This document shows positions 1 through 10,900 of a DNA stretch of 64,000 nucleotides, piece by piece. Both the position numbers and the translations under genes were made by a program. The stretch spans positions 1 through 64,000 of the forward strand of contig NZ_JBFEFI010000005.1 in NCBI RefSeq assembly GCF_040717535.1, given 5' to 3'. The notes below the pieces were generated by a model that worked only from the letters and a program-made list of their open reading frames with translations, ran no database searches and was not told the origin of the DNA. Each line of letters begins with the position of its first letter. Within the stretch, counting starts at the first letter, position 1. This DNA is from Thalassoglobus sp. JC818 (lineage in GTDB: Bacteria; Planctomycetota; Planctomycetia; Planctomycetales; Planctomycetaceae).

Positions 1-90
1 CTCAGATGGTTGTCCCTCAGATGGTTGTCCCTCAGATGGTTGTCCCTCAGATGGTTGTCCCTCTGACGGTTGTCCTTCTGACGGTTGACC
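1..90 (-). repeat. 15-bp coding tandem repeat (GQPSE)
   Basis: Four identical 15-bp units lie at 1-60 (plus-strand unit ctcagatggttgtcc), followed by two diverged units at 61-90. In the frame of the minus-strand gene each unit reads Gly-Gln-Pro-Ser-Glu. The array may continue beyond the left edge. Perfect identity including third positions suggests recent slippage expansion. Confidence 0.9.
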
Positions 91-3000
91 CTCTTGGGGA
101 GCGTCGCCTTCCTTCGGCTGAGACTCCGTTCCCGGACCATCACTCTTCATATCAGCGTTCTGCGTCTCCTGTGGATTTCCATCCTGACCGCTCTCGGAAT
201 TGCTTGTGTCCGTGGATGGTGAATTCTCTTGAGCAGGATTTCCCTTTTCATTTGCTGGTCCTTTTTCATCTCCCGGTTTTGAGGGATCAGAATTCTCATT
301 CGGAGCAGGTTGATCGTCCGATGCTGCGCTTCCAGGTTGATTCTTTTCTCCAGCTTCGGAAGCAGATGGGTCGCTCGACGTGTTCTCGCCTTGAGAGGTG
401 TCTGGTGAACCTGAATTCATCTCCGGGTTCGACTCGCCAGCTTCAGACATGGAATCTTGCGGTGTCCCGTCTTGCGGAGACTGTGATTCGGAAGACGCGT
501 TCTCCGCACCGTTGGCGGAATCGGGTCCGTTTTCCTGTTGCTCGTTGCGACCGGTCTGCTGGGTGGCATCGGGAGTATTCGTACCGGAAGGACTGTTCGG
601 AGATTGTTCCGATGGATTCTGCTGACCTGCAGGATTGGTTGGCTCTGGTGAAGTCTCCTGACTTGGGGTCGAAGTTCCTTGTTCCTCTGGACTGCTTTGA
701 TTTTCGCCACTGTTGGAAGAAGGAGAATCTCCCGACATTGGATCGTTTTGCGATCCTTGATCCGCCGAAGTCTGATCGTTTCGAGACTCACTCTGCTGAT
801 TTTCAGACGTTTGATTTGATTCTGAAGTTTCTCCGGTCGATTCTTCTGAAGCTGTGGATTGTTGATCGCGAGGTTGAGCCTGCTGATCTGGTGATTCTTC
901 GTTCGAAGATGGCTCCTGAGGATTCTCTTCGCTCCACTTCAGGAGTTCCCGAAGAGCTTCATCATCCTCTGCTCGTTTTCGATTCTCTTGTCTACGTCCC
1001 TCTGACTCTGAACCGTTCTGCCCGCCCTGCTCCTGGCTACCGGTCTGCTGCCCGGTCGAGCGGTCAGACTGGTTGCCTTCTCCGCCAGTTTCAGTCCCAC
1101 CCTCTTCGGAAGGTCGGTCATCGGCATTGTCACTTGGAGGGGACTTCTCAGTCGATTGGGTTGGCTCCCCCTGCCCGGTGTTGGAGCTCTCGGAACCTGC
1201 CGAGTCGCCGTTTCTCTGGCCAGAATTTCCATCTGAGGACTGGTCACCTTGATTCGACTCCCCTTGCTCAGTCTGTTCTGATTCTCCGGTTTCGGTTTCA
1301 GTCGAACCACCCTCAGACTTCGAACCTTCTTCGCCGCTTTCCTCTTCGTTCTGTGGATCGCGCGGCTGTTGATCTTGCGGATTTTCTTGTGTCGAACCGT
1401 TCTCATCCTGCATTGAGTTTTCGAGTTGCTGCTCCTGTTGTTCCTGCATCTGCTGAACTTGTTCTTCTGGAACAGGCTCGATAATCCGGACGCGAACTTT
1501 TGAAGTACGCGTCAAATGTTTCGGGAGTGAGTCGAACGGCTCGAAGTTGTCTTCTGCCTCAAGGAAGAAGAACAATTCATCGCCGGCATTCAGTCGAAAG
1601 TCACTCAAGTCCAGGTCGTAGCGAGACTTCACCTCCGGGCGGTCCGGGCCATCGAACAAATGTGGAGCAACCGGCAGAAGTTCTCCCTCTCGCTCGAATC
1701 GAAGGACAACCCTTCGCAGCATGAAGTCAGGATCATTGGCCTGAAAAGCGATGGGAATGACCGCATTCGCAGGAAGTTCCAGCTCATTTTGAGTCGGATA
1801 GGTCAACGTAATCTGAGGATGTTCATCCGGACGAATGACAATCCGGTGCATCGTGGGCTGAGGATCAGTCTGATCCGCATCGTTGGTCACTTGAATGAAG
1901 TAATTGCTGGCGAACGTTCCATCTTCTCGAAATTTCAGTCTCCATCTGGCACGGAGTTCTCCATCACCGGTTTTGACCATCTCGATAAAGTCAGCAGTCT
2001 CATCGGCAGAATCGAAATCTGTGCGGTACAAACGCGCTGATGTGACAGGCATATTCGTCTGCGCGCTGACGGTGACGAACGTCCCCTCCCAAGCATCAAT
2101 CGTGGAACTTTGCTGAGTGGTATCTTCCAGCAGCATGTAATCCGGGTAATCGTACTCAACGGAAGTCACCGTCGCTGTCGGAGGTTGATTGATCCGAACT
2201 CGATACGTATCGGAAGTCGCATCCCCTGCTTCAATTCGATAGGTGAAGTCTTTGAGGAGCCCTTCTCCATTCGCCCCGACCAGACGCACTCGAAATCGTG
2301 GAAGACCCTCCCCGGTGTTCTTCATCACGACTGGTTCGTCGACGAACCTCCGATCCGAAGTCGTGAAGAGCAAACGTACATCCTCAGGAATGACTCCCCC
2401 GAGATCGGTGGTCACATCGAGATGATCACGAGCGAGGACCTCATAGTCCCCGGGAACGACATCCAGAATTTCAGTTCGCGTCGAGGCAGCAACGGAAGTC
2501 GTTGGGAACAAGGCTCTCCAGACCGAAGTCGAGAGTTTCTTAGGGGAAAAGATCGTGTACAGACACATCAACACGACGATCCCGAGCAGCAGATACGATC
2601 CTCGCATGAGCGTTTTTCGATCGACAGCTTCATCGACATCGGACTGCTTGATTTGCAGTGCCGTTCTCTTCTCGAGAGCTTTCATCAAGTCCGGAGGGAT
2701 TTCGCGCCCCGACTGGCCATGCAACTGCACCCAGGAAAGAAGACTGCTCTTCAGTTCGGGATAAGCTTCCTCAATCTCCCGTGCGGCATACAGAACATTC
2801 ACTTCTCGCCACAACGGGATGAGAATCTGAACGACCAGCCAACTGAGCGATGCCACCAGAACAGCTCCGGAGAGAATCATCCGTGTCACTTCGCCAAAGC
2901 CACCGGGAATCACCCAGTGATCGAAAATCACGAAGAGCAGCAGGTATCCCAGAACGAACGACAGGAGAATGACGCTGGAGGTGAGAAGGTCTGTCTGGTG

Positions 3001-3105
3001 AATTCCGGACCGCGTCTTCTTGAGCTGATAGTCGATGAATTCATCAAAGTCGACGTACTTCGATGACTTCGTCGATTTCTTTTTCTTCTCGTCAGCAACA
3101 GCCAT
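1..3105 (-). CDS. DUF4175-like membrane protein, C-terminus cut by window edge
   Basis: The frame is open from the ATG at 3105 down to base 1, giving at least 1035 residues. The N-terminus is lysine-rich (MAVADEKKKKSTKSSK), followed by three predicted membrane segments at about residues 40-62, 75-97 and 167-187. Residues about 200-540 are an ordinary globular region that reads as beta-rich extracytoplasmic sequence. From about residue 541 it turns into a very long hydrophilic stretch rich in Q, S, E, G, N and P, starting with VQQMQEQQEQQ and ending at the edge in GQPSE repeats. Three N-terminal TM segments plus a long low-complexity tail match the DUF4175 family as I remember it in planctomycetes, where it sits next to MoxR/DUF58 genes; those neighbours are outside the window. 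Function is unknown. Divergent from the phosphatase gene at 3453. The plus-strand open frames over this gene are by-products of its biased codons. Confidence 0.8.
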   Translation of the reverse strand, partial: MAVADEKKKKSTKSSKYVDFDEFIDYQLKKTRSGIHQTDLLTSSVILLSFVLGYLLLFVIFDHWVIPGGFGEVTRMILSGAVLVASLSWLVVQILIPLWREVNVLYAAREIEEAYPELKSSLLSWVQLHGQSGREIPPDLMKALEKRTALQIKQSDVDEAVDRKTLMRGSYLLLGIVVLMCLYTIFSPKKLSTSVWRALFPTTSVAASTRTEILDVVPGDYEVLARDHLDVTTDLGGVIPEDVRLLFTTSDRRFVDEPVVMKNTGEGLPRFRVRLVGANGEGLLKDFTYRIEAGDATSDTYRVRINQPPTATVTSVEYDYPDYMLLEDTTQQSSTIDAWEGTFVTVSAQTNMPVTSARLYRTDFDSADETADFIEMVKTGDGELRARWRLKFREDGTFASNYFIQVTNDADQTDPQPTMHRIVIRPDEHPQITLTYPTQNELELPANAVIPIAFQANDPDFMLRRVVLRFEREGELLPVAPHLFDGPDRPEVKSRYDLDLSDFRLNAGDELFFFLEAEDNFEPFDSLPKHLTRTSKVRVRIIEPVPEEQVQQMQEQQEQQLENSMQDENGSTQENPQDQQPRDPQNEEESGEEGSKSEGGSTETETGESEQTEQGESNQGDQSSDGNSGQRNGDSAGSESSNTGQGEPTQSTEKSPPSDNADDRPSEEGGTETGGEGNQSDRSTGQQTGSQEQGGQNGSESEGRRQENRKRAEDDEALRELLKWSEENPQEPSSNEESPDQQAQPRDQQSTASEESTGETSESNQTSENQQSESRNDQTSADQGSQNDPMSGDSPSSNSGENQSSPEEQGTSTPSQETSPEPTNPAGQQNPSEQSPNSPSGTNTPDATQQTGRNEQQENGPDSANGAENASSESQSPQDGTPQDSMSEAGESNPEMNSGSPDTSQGENTSSDPSASEAGEKNQPGSAASDDQPAPNENSDPSKPGDEKGPANEKGNPAQENSPSTDTSNSESGQDGNPQETQNADMKSDGPGTESQPKEGDAPQEGQPSEGQPSEGQPSEGQPSEGQPSEGQPSE

Positions 3106-3452
3106 GATTGGATTCTCTCTGTTCGCCATCCTGGTTCCCATCTTGAGACCATTTGGTCGACAGTTGTCGGAAGGTCACATCGCAGCAGGTACTTGAGCTT
3201 CCTGGCTCTCGTGTGAGTTCACATTCTCACCGGCAGATCACTCCGCATTCGCGGTTGAACATTCGGATTGTGAACTTTTCCAAGTCTTCGCGCGACAACG
3301 ACCGCTCTGCATATGATACTCGACGGAGATCAGTTAGAAAATGTTTGGAAAGTTCTCGGACAATTCGGAAATCCCCAACATTCCGATTCATCAGCCGACA
3401 TGAACCGTATTGGGGAAGAGAATCGCACGGATTATTTCAAGGATGACGACCG
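3106..3452. promoter_or_regulatory. divergent intergenic region with TGTGAGTTCACA inverted repeat
   Basis: The 347 bp between the divergent DUF4175-like gene and the phosphatase gene contains no credible ORF. A 12-bp inverted repeat TGTGA-GT-TCACA lies at 3212-3223, about 107 bp from the minus gene and 230 bp from the plus gene. The same 12-mer recurs at 32075-32086 and, with one change, at 43316-43327. The arms are 2 bp apart, so it is not a standard CRP site (6 bp). Its role as an operator is inferred. Confidence 0.45.
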
Positions 3453-4247
3453 ATGAAGGATTTGTCACAGTTTCTCGCAACTGCGGAAGAAGCAGCTCGA
3501 AATGGCGGCCGCGTCCTCGAAGAGTGGGCGGGAAAATTCACCGCTCGAGAGAAGAGCCCCGCCAATCTGGTCACGGAAGCTGACCTCGCCTCCGAACAGG
3601 CAATCTACGAAACAATTCGCTCTCGCTATCCGGATCACGGATTCCTCGGAGAAGAAGGACTTTCCGAGGATCAGGGTGATTCGCCCTACCGATGGATCAT
3701 CGATCCGCTCGACGGAACGTCCAACTACGTCCATCGCTTCCCGTACTACGCGGTTTCGATCGGCCTGGAGCGTGCTGGGGAGCTCGTTCTCGGCGTTATT
3801 TACGATCCCACACGCGACGAAATGTACTCTGCTGTGACTGGTGGAGGAGCGAATCTGAATCAAAAACCAATTTCAGTCTCGGAGATTGTTGAGCTCCCTC
3901 AAGCCATGTGTATGGCGAGTCTTCCGATCAAGGCTGACCGCAACGATGTTGCCATCCGTCGATTCCTCGACATGATCCAGAAGGCCCAAACCGTTCAGCG
4001 GACCGGTTCCGCAGCCCTCAATTTGTGTGCTGTGGCGTGCGGCCGGATCGAAGCCTTTTGGTCGACCAGCCTCAAGCCATGGGATATGGCTGCCGGTGTC
4101 GTCATTGTGAGGGAAGCTGGTGGAATTGTTACAACCTGTTCGGATGAGGACTTTTCCGTCTACGAGCCCAACTTGCTCGCGACGAATGGTGCTCCACTGC
4201 ACCAGAATATTACAGAGGCACTCTGCGTCGCGTCCGAGCCGATCTGA
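3453..4247 (+). CDS. inositol monophosphatase family protein
   Basis: A 264-residue Mg-dependent phosphatase of the IMPase/SuhB/CysQ superfamily, of normal length. Metal and phosphate ligands are visible: GEEG (E67/E68), DPLDGTSNY (D84, D87 in the DPxDGT signature) and PWDMAAG (D211) followed by REAGG. It would hydrolyse a small phosphomonoester such as inositol-1-phosphate, PAP or histidinol phosphate; the sequence alone does not separate these. No signal peptide, so cytoplasmic. The ATG at 3453 has AAGGA about 9 nt upstream and gives the standard N-terminus (LAxxAAxxGGxVL). It is a single gene, divergent from the DUF4175-like gene and followed by a probable terminator. Confidence 0.92.
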   Translation: MKDLSQFLATAEEAARNGGRVLEEWAGKFTAREKSPANLVTEADLASEQAIYETIRSRYPDHGFLGEEGLSEDQGDSPYRWIIDPLDGTSNYVHRFPYYAVSIGLERAGELVLGVIYDPTRDEMYSAVTGGGANLNQKPISVSEIVELPQAMCMASLPIKADRNDVAIRRFLDMIQKAQTVQRTGSAALNLCAVACGRIEAFWSTSLKPWDMAAGVVIVREAGGIVTTCSDEDFSVYEPNLLATNGAPLHQNITEALCVASEPI

Positions 4248-4248
4248 C

Positions 4249-4302
4249 GACTCGCCTGTCAGTGAAAACTGACGAGGAGAGTCTGCTTTGGTTTCTTTTT
4301 TT
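4249..4302 (+). terminator. probable rho-independent terminator
   Basis: Directly after the phosphatase stop, a hairpin pairs 4249-4261 with about 4268-4283. It has a six-pair core GTCAGT/ACTGAC closed by a GAAA loop, then CCT/AGG and GACTC/GAGTC arms separated by single unpaired bases. A T-rich run follows at 4292-4302, about 8 nt after the stem, which is further than ideal. Confidence 0.5.
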
Positions 4303-4525
4303 CGGAGAAGGCAACTTGGTTCGCATCAACGTTTCAGGATATGATCCAGTTGCCATCAAGACCGATGCTTTTCATTCAACGGTCGCTCTTCTGAAGAAAA
4401 ACAACGATCCATCGGAAAAATTCAGTTCCCACCGCGGTCGATTCATAAAATGATCAAGCGACGGGACTTCTGAGTCTCTTCGACTCCAAGGCGACGCGAT
4501 TTCCCGAGGACAAGATTGCAAGAAC

Positions 4526-7500
4526 GTGATCTCCGAAGCATGCATTCAAACTGACGCAAGCCATTCCGGTCGCAGCACCGGAACCGAAGTGGTTGCGTTT
4601 AGATTGAATGAACAGTGCACAGCGAATGAGATTATCACTCGTGTCCCGAAAGATTGCCCGAGTTCTCTTGAGCAGTTCGACCGACACTCTCCGCCGAGCG
4701 AGCAATCAGTATCTCGACCTCTCAACATTGCTTTTCTGTTTTGCTTGTTGACAAACCTCCTTTCATCTTTCGCAAACGCTCAGCCGGATAGCCAGAAACT
4801 TCCCGAACCATTGCCGACGACCGCGATCGGCTCTGAATCAGAAGGAACGCTGGAGCGTTCTTCAGAGGGTTCCCAAGCAGCCCCGATGATTCCGGACTAT
4901 CACATCACCCGTGTTGACTTTGACGGGTACGTCGCGGATGACCGACTTTGGATCGATGCGACGATCGAAATCCTCGTGAACATCGATTCGGGTTGGCACA
5001 GTGTCCCTCTTCGGTTCGATCAAGCGAGCATCCTCAGCCGCACGTATGAAGGCCCCGGTGAAGAATTCCCGGACTTGAGTTCGCCATCACCCGATGGCGG
5101 TGTAACGTGGATGGTAAAGGGAAAAGGAAAACACGTTTTGAAATTCAAAATGTGGGTTCCCGTTCGACAGACTGTTCTCGGATCGCAGGTGCAAATCACG
5201 CTGCCACCGCTTCCGAAACAGTTCGTGGCGAGCGCATCGATCCGGATTCCAGAACCGAATGCCGTTGTTCGAGCAAACGTGAATGGCACCGTGTTCGACG
5301 TGAGTCGCGACGGTCAGGCAACACACGTTGATGTGACCGTTTCAAATTCTCGACTCGACCTCGCATGGTCGGTCCCGAAAAATGATGCGGAAACCATTGC
5401 TCAAGTCACAACTCGAATTCATCTCAAGCCAACTTCGGATGCGCACATTCTGGTCGCGGATCAATCGATTGACTTACAGCAACAGGTGAAGGAAGAACTT
5501 CACATTCGACTCCCGACAGACTTCGAACTGCTGGAAGTCAGCGGAGCCAATTTCGAATCTTATACGGATGACCCCGAACGCGATGGCTGGATCGTCATCC
5601 CTCTCAGCGGTTCAGTCACCGGCAAGCTGGAGTTGCACTGGATTCTCAGACGACCGCTTAACGCAGATGGCGATCGAATTCTCATCGATGGTTTCGAAGT
5701 CGAAGGTGCCACACGTCAGGAAGGGCTGATTCGCGTCGATCGAACCGTCGGATACCGCACGATCCCGCGAACGACAGAGTCAGAACAGGTTTATCGAATT
5801 GGAATCGACCAGCTTAAGGGAACCGGTGCGGGCAGCCTGCTGAGCGCTTACGAATTCTTTCGCCAACCGTTTCGGCTCGTTCAACAAATCGTTCCGGACT
5901 TGCCCTCGTACTCCGTCACACCTGTCTTTCGATTGTCGGTCAATCGTCAGTCGACCACGCTTCAGGTGCATCAATTCATACAAGTCGATCGGGGAAGTGC
6001 CGATGCTTTCAATCTGCTTTGGGACAATTTCCGGTCGGATGGCTGGGAATTTGAAGCGGCCTATTGCACTCCCGATCAGACCGGAAGCATCACGCCATCG
6101 ATCGACCATCGCGCTGGACAGGTCAATCTGACCCTCAACCGCAGCATCGAATTCCCATCGCGAATCTGTCTGACGACTGTCTTCCGTAAGCCATTTCCAG
6201 TTGAAAAGGTCACGACGACGGAACTGACACTCCCTCAAGTCGAGGGCAACAGCTCCGGCCTGTCGACTCTGTTGATCGACAATGCTGAAGACATTGAACT
6301 CAAACTCAAGTCCGATGCATCACTCGTTGAACTAAACAACATTGAAGAAGATGTGATCGCCGGCCTGTCACAACGCTGGATTCTTCCGAAGTCCCTCGAC
6401 CGAATCCCAGCGACAGCGACCGCCATTCAATTTGACGACCTGTCAGCGAGGTCGATGAGCGCGACCGTGATTCCACACGAACGCAAAGTCACTTCGTCAA
6501 CATCAGTCGAAATCGTCGATATCCGTCCGCACGAATTGATCGTCCATCAGCGAATCGCACTCGACGTTCGTTATGGCAAGCTCGATCGAGTCGAACTCAT
6601 TCTGCCAAAAGAACTGCGCGATCTTATTCCCGAATTCGCCATTCAGGAAAGCCTGGAGATTCGCAGCGGAAATGAATTCTTGTCGGTGTTTCTCAGCCCC
6701 GAGTCACTGACTGCCCTCTTGCCGAAACCCACATCCGGGCTGATCGAAATTGATGTCGATTATGGTTTTCCGGTCACTTCTGCAGACGAACTCGCGGAGA
6801 TGGACCTACCGATTCTGGGACTTCTCGACTATCCGTATGAACGTGCGGAGTGTCTCGTTACGCCGTTTGAATCGATTCAGGTTCGTGAAGAAGCTGGCGG
6901 TTGGACTGCATTGAGAACGTCACCACGCGGTCCACTTTGGGTCACTCCAGGAATCGACGGGGCGATTTCATCAGTACCACTCACTTTCGGTCGGGAACTC
7001 GCCGACTCAACACAGCAGTACATCGTTGATGAGTTGTCGCTCTTCACCCGGTTCCGAGAAGATGGCTCTTCAGAGACTGTGGCGACGATGATCGCTCTTT
7101 CGCCTCCTGTGCGAATGGTGATTCAATTCCCGGAGAATACCGAACTGAAGTCGGTCAGTGTCGACGGCGACATTTTGGAGCCCAGCACCTACACCTTTCG
7201 CAAAGAAAGTCCGGGAGAACTGACAATCACTCTCCCGATCGACTTGTTGGAGCGCCGACAAATCCAGGTGGTTTATCGAACTCCGTCTACCACTCCGTTC
7301 GGACACACCAGCCAACAACGATTCCAGTTCCCGACCTTCAAGAAGAGTGTCTGGGTCGACTCGACGACTTGGGAGGTCCAATTGCCCAAGGGTCATCACC
7401 TGTTCGTTTACCCACAGGTGGAACCGGAGTTTGAATGGACTCGAGATGGCCTCTTTTGGTCCAGAACGGTTCGGCCCTCCTTCGAAGCGGAACGGGAGAC

Positions 7501-7975
7501 GCTTCTTCAGCAAGTCCCTGACGAGTTTCACTTCGCTTCAAATTACTACTCATTCAGCGGATTCGGTCCGGAAATCGAAGTCAAGTTCCGATCGATGAAC
7601 CGCTCGTTGATTCTCCTCATCGGAGCTGGTTTCGCCCTGCTCTTAGGATTCGTTTTTTACAGATTTCCTGTCACGCGAAATGTCTTTTCACTGGTGGTGA
7701 TTGGCTTCCTGTTCGCCCTGATCAGCGTCTGGTATCCGGAACCGCTTCTGTTGCTGTTACAGCCTGCGATCTTCGGAGTGGTGCTCGCACTGACAGCGAC
7801 GTTTATCGATACACGTTCGCATCAGATTCAGAAGGCTTCGAATTCACGCTGGGGACAGACCAGCGACCACGCGCTACGTGACAGTCGAGAGGAAGAAGTC
7901 GACGTGGCCGCGTCCACGAAGCTGTATGCTCCCGCACAGTCAGACAGTTCTCACATGTCCCAAAATGCGGAGTAA
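4526..7975 (+). CDS. large beta-rich envelope protein, unknown family
   Basis: About 1149 residues from the GTG at 4526. I do not recognise the family. A hydrophobic export segment (LNIAFLFCLLTNLLSSFANA, roughly residues 68-88) is preceded by a long N-region, so the true start is uncertain; another in-frame GTG lies near 4589 and no in-frame ATG sits close to the signal. The mature part, to about residue 1025, has short alternating hydrophobic segments typical of stacked beta domains. It ends with two or three membrane segments (SLILLIGAGFALLLGFVFY; NVFSLVVIGFLFALISVWY; LLLQPAIFGVVLALTATF) and a polar cytoplasmic tail. The stop overlaps the ATG of the next gene, which has the same signal/beta/TM layout, so the two are probably translationally coupled and act in the same envelope process. 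Confidence 0.8.
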   Translation: MISEACIQTDASHSGRSTGTEVVAFRLNEQCTANEIITRVPKDCPSSLEQFDRHSPPSEQSVSRPLNIAFLFCLLTNLLSSFANAQPDSQKLPEPLPTTAIGSESEGTLERSSEGSQAAPMIPDYHITRVDFDGYVADDRLWIDATIEILVNIDSGWHSVPLRFDQASILSRTYEGPGEEFPDLSSPSPDGGVTWMVKGKGKHVLKFKMWVPVRQTVLGSQVQITLPPLPKQFVASASIRIPEPNAVVRANVNGTVFDVSRDGQATHVDVTVSNSRLDLAWSVPKNDAETIAQVTTRIHLKPTSDAHILVADQSIDLQQQVKEELHIRLPTDFELLEVSGANFESYTDDPERDGWIVIPLSGSVTGKLELHWILRRPLNADGDRILIDGFEVEGATRQEGLIRVDRTVGYRTIPRTTESEQVYRIGIDQLKGTGAGSLLSAYEFFRQPFRLVQQIVPDLPSYSVTPVFRLSVNRQSTTLQVHQFIQVDRGSADAFNLLWDNFRSDGWEFEAAYCTPDQTGSITPSIDHRAGQVNLTLNRSIEFPSRICLTTVFRKPFPVEKVTTTELTLPQVEGNSSGLSTLLIDNAEDIELKLKSDASLVELNNIEEDVIAGLSQRWILPKSLDRIPATATAIQFDDLSARSMSATVIPHERKVTSSTSVEIVDIRPHELIVHQRIALDVRYGKLDRVELILPKELRDLIPEFAIQESLEIRSGNEFLSVFLSPESLTALLPKPTSGLIEIDVDYGFPVTSADELAEMDLPILGLLDYPYERAECLVTPFESIQVREEAGGWTALRTSPRGPLWVTPGIDGAISSVPLTFGRELADSTQQYIVDELSLFTRFREDGSSETVATMIALSPPVRMVIQFPENTELKSVSVDGDILEPSTYTFRKESPGELTITLPIDLLERRQIQVVYRTPSTTPFGHTSQQRFQFPTFKKSVWVDSTTWEVQLPKGHHLFVYPQVEPEFEWTRDGLFWSRTVRPSFEAERETLLQQVPDEFHFASNYYSFSGFGPEIEVKFRSMNRSLILLIGAGFALLLGFVFYRFPVTRNVFSLVVIGFLFALISVWYPEPLLLLLQPAIFGVVLALTATFIDTRSHQIQKASNSRWGQTSDHALRDSREEEVDVAASTKLYAPAQSDSSHMSQNAE

Positions 7976-10900
7976 GTCGATGGTGGGAAATCGTCGACAG
8001 CTCCGATTTTGCGTCCCGGCATTCGCCTTCTGGCTCACGTGGCAACTCGTTAGCGCAGTCGCAGTTGCACAAGTTTCTGAACTCGAGTCTGACTCATTTC
8101 AAAGCTCGCAAAACGTCAGCGCCGTCATCGAATCTGCCAAATACTCGGCGAGATTTCAGGACACTGATCTCGTTGATGGACAGTTTGAGTGGAAGATTGC
8201 CCGCTTAGGTGATCGGCCTACTCCCGTTGATCTGACTTCGTCGAACCTCGCGATGTCGCCGGAGAACGCCGACTCCGCAGCCTGGGGAACGACGCCCGAT
8301 GGCAGGCAAATCGTTCTGGTGAACAAATCCAAATCGATAATCAGCGGCACATGGTCTCGCCGGGGAGACGAAGCACGCGACGTTGTTTTCATTACGTGTC
8401 AGTTTCCAGAAGCTCTCGATTCACAGTTGAGACTGGAATTACCTCACGGATTTGAATTGCAGTCTTCATCGGGAATAGTCACCTCATCAGAAGGGAATGA
8501 GGACTACCGAATCTGGTCCATTGATCTTGGTCGAGTCACTAAGACAGTGCTCACGATTCGTCGGAGCGATTTCACTGCGAGTCAACGTCCGGTTGTTTAC
8601 ACAGCTGATTCGGTTTATGTGGCTCGTCGAGCGGGACTTTTTGTGCAAACCGATCTTTTGATTTCCGGGATCGGCGTCATTCCGGACCGGATCACCCTGG
8701 AAGTTCCTCGGCAGTTTGCGATTCAGGCAGTCACAGTCGCAGGCGGAACACTCAGTTTTCAACGCGTGCCCGAACGTCCGCACTTAATCGAAGTCGATCT
8801 TCCAAAATCGTTTTCGAACGATCGCATTGCCCTTCGAGTGCAGGGACTTTATCCGCTTCTGATCGGTCAAATGCGATCGCTTCCGCTGATCCGAACACTC
8901 GTTGGTCGGGAGACATCACACAAAATCAGCCTGCGCGTCGATCCTCCGCTGGAACTTCAACAACTCAGACTCGACGGGTTTGTGCAGACCGATCTCGTTT
9001 CCGAACAAGGGACTGAAGTTTGGAAGTTCCAATCATTCGCCCAAGACAAATCAATTCGGTCTGTCATCGCGATGCCCAGACAGTCGGTCAGACTTTCAGT
9101 TCATCAACTGATTCAATCTGATGTACCGCTTCCCTGGTGCCTCATCATGCTGTCGCTGAGCGCCGAATCCGGAGCAGCTTTTGAAGCTTCGTTGAACCTT
9201 CCTGAAGGACTGGAAATTCTAAGTGTCGGAGCGAATCAACCATCCGCGCAAGTCGCTTCCTGGAATGTGGTCGGAGATCTGCTGCAGATTGACTTCCAGA
9301 CTCCGCTGTCGACGACAACGCCCCGCAAAGTTGCTGTCTTCGCAAGATGTCCGGGACTAAAACCGAATACCGAGTTCACACCGCCTCTGTTGACCAATGC
9401 AGATGGACTGACAGTTGAGGCGAAGATCGACTGGGTGATTCCGAGCGATCTGGATGTTGAAGTGAGCGAACCAGCAAACTGGAACCGCTCAACGACCGAA
9501 TACGTTCCGTCCCCTGAAACTTTAATCCTCGACATCGATTCTCTACCTAAGTCCGGGCAACCGCTGCTCACGTTGGCGCGCAGAAATGTCTCAACAGACG
9601 ATGCTCCCAAATTCTTCGTTCGATCAAAGTCCGACGAGATATTTCCTGACGACGACCTGTCTCCACTCTCGGAGTTTCCTGCCGTCGAGCCGTTTGAGGA
9701 AGCGTATTCCGATACTGAAAGAGTGCAAGGAGATCTGCGAGTCGTTTCACAACTTGTCGAGACCAACGATTCTCAGCAAGTTCAATTGGTGCAGCATACG
9801 CTCCTAAGGTTCAACCGACCGGTTAGCGTCGATCAGCTGAACCTGACTCTAGACAGCAATTGTCGAATCTCGGCTGCTTCCATCGACCGCCAGGCGTTGA
9901 CGGTGTTCCGCGATGGAAGCAAAGTCCTCTTTCCGCAGGAGATTCAGCAGATCACAGAAGTTGAACTCGTGTACCTCGTCGAATCCGAGACGATGTCGCT
10001 GACGCAACAATTTCAAGTCCCATTGCCGGAGACTGCGGTTCCGCTCAATGGTCTGGAATGGAAGCTTGTGACAACGGACAACTTTGAGTTCGTCCAAGCG
10101 AAACTTCCTGGATTCACTTCGAAGGTCAATTCGCAGCGATTCTTTTTTGGTCCATTAACGGATCTCTGGATGCGAACCGTCACCGATTCTGAAAAAGAGC
10201 GCGCCTATCAGCCTCAGAGTTCACTGACAACACCGACTCGTACTCTGATTCCGAACGATGAACTGACATTCCGAAGTGTCAAAACAGGTCGGGAAGTCAC
10301 TTTCGTTGCCTGGAATCTCGGGATGACATGGAACCTCGCGTGGACCGGATTCTTCTTGAGTCTTCTGATCGGGGTCGGGGGACGCATGCAATCGATCGTG
10401 CAAGTGAAACATGCTGCTCCGTTTTGGATTGCAACACTGATGATCGCGCTCCTCTTCTTCGACAATGCACTGTCGATGATCCTGGGCGCCATGTTCATTG
10501 GCAGCGTGATTTCAAGTCTCATTCCCCTGCAATTTCGCCCCGTCAGTCCCAATGCGAGTCGTCGACCTCAGAAGAGCAAACAAAGAAGCAGAGCCCAAAC
10601 CGTTACGGTTCTTCTCGTCATGGCACTCTTCACGTCTCGAGTGAGCTTCGCCCAACCCCAGCCGACGACAAATACCAACAACGGAAATCTCAATTCGTCA
10701 ACCACCTCTGTTGGCACCGAGAGGCCATCTGAATATCTGCTCAAATCGTCTCACTATGAACTTGTTCAGACCTATCCGAATTACTTCGTCGACGCACGTC
10801 TGACCGTTTTGGTTCCGGACCGACAGCTTGAAACGTTCGTCTGGCTGCCGTTCGAAAACGTCATTTTCCCTCGCGGCGCTCAGTGCGAGGTAGACGGACG

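Noticed and set aside
6-1484. 492-codon plus-strand open frame
   Set aside because: It lies opposite the low-complexity coding tail of the DUF4175-like gene; its length follows from the biased codons there. No ribosome binding site or family resemblance.
2110-3066. 318-codon plus-strand open frame
   Set aside because: Antisense to the N-terminal half of the DUF4175-like gene, whose frame shows TM segments and a proper start.
3212-3223. CRP/FNR binding site reading of TGTGA..TCACA
   Set aside because: The spacer is 2 bp instead of 6 bp for CRP, and the sequence does not match FNR (TTGAT-N4-ATCAA). Kept as an unnamed inverted repeat.
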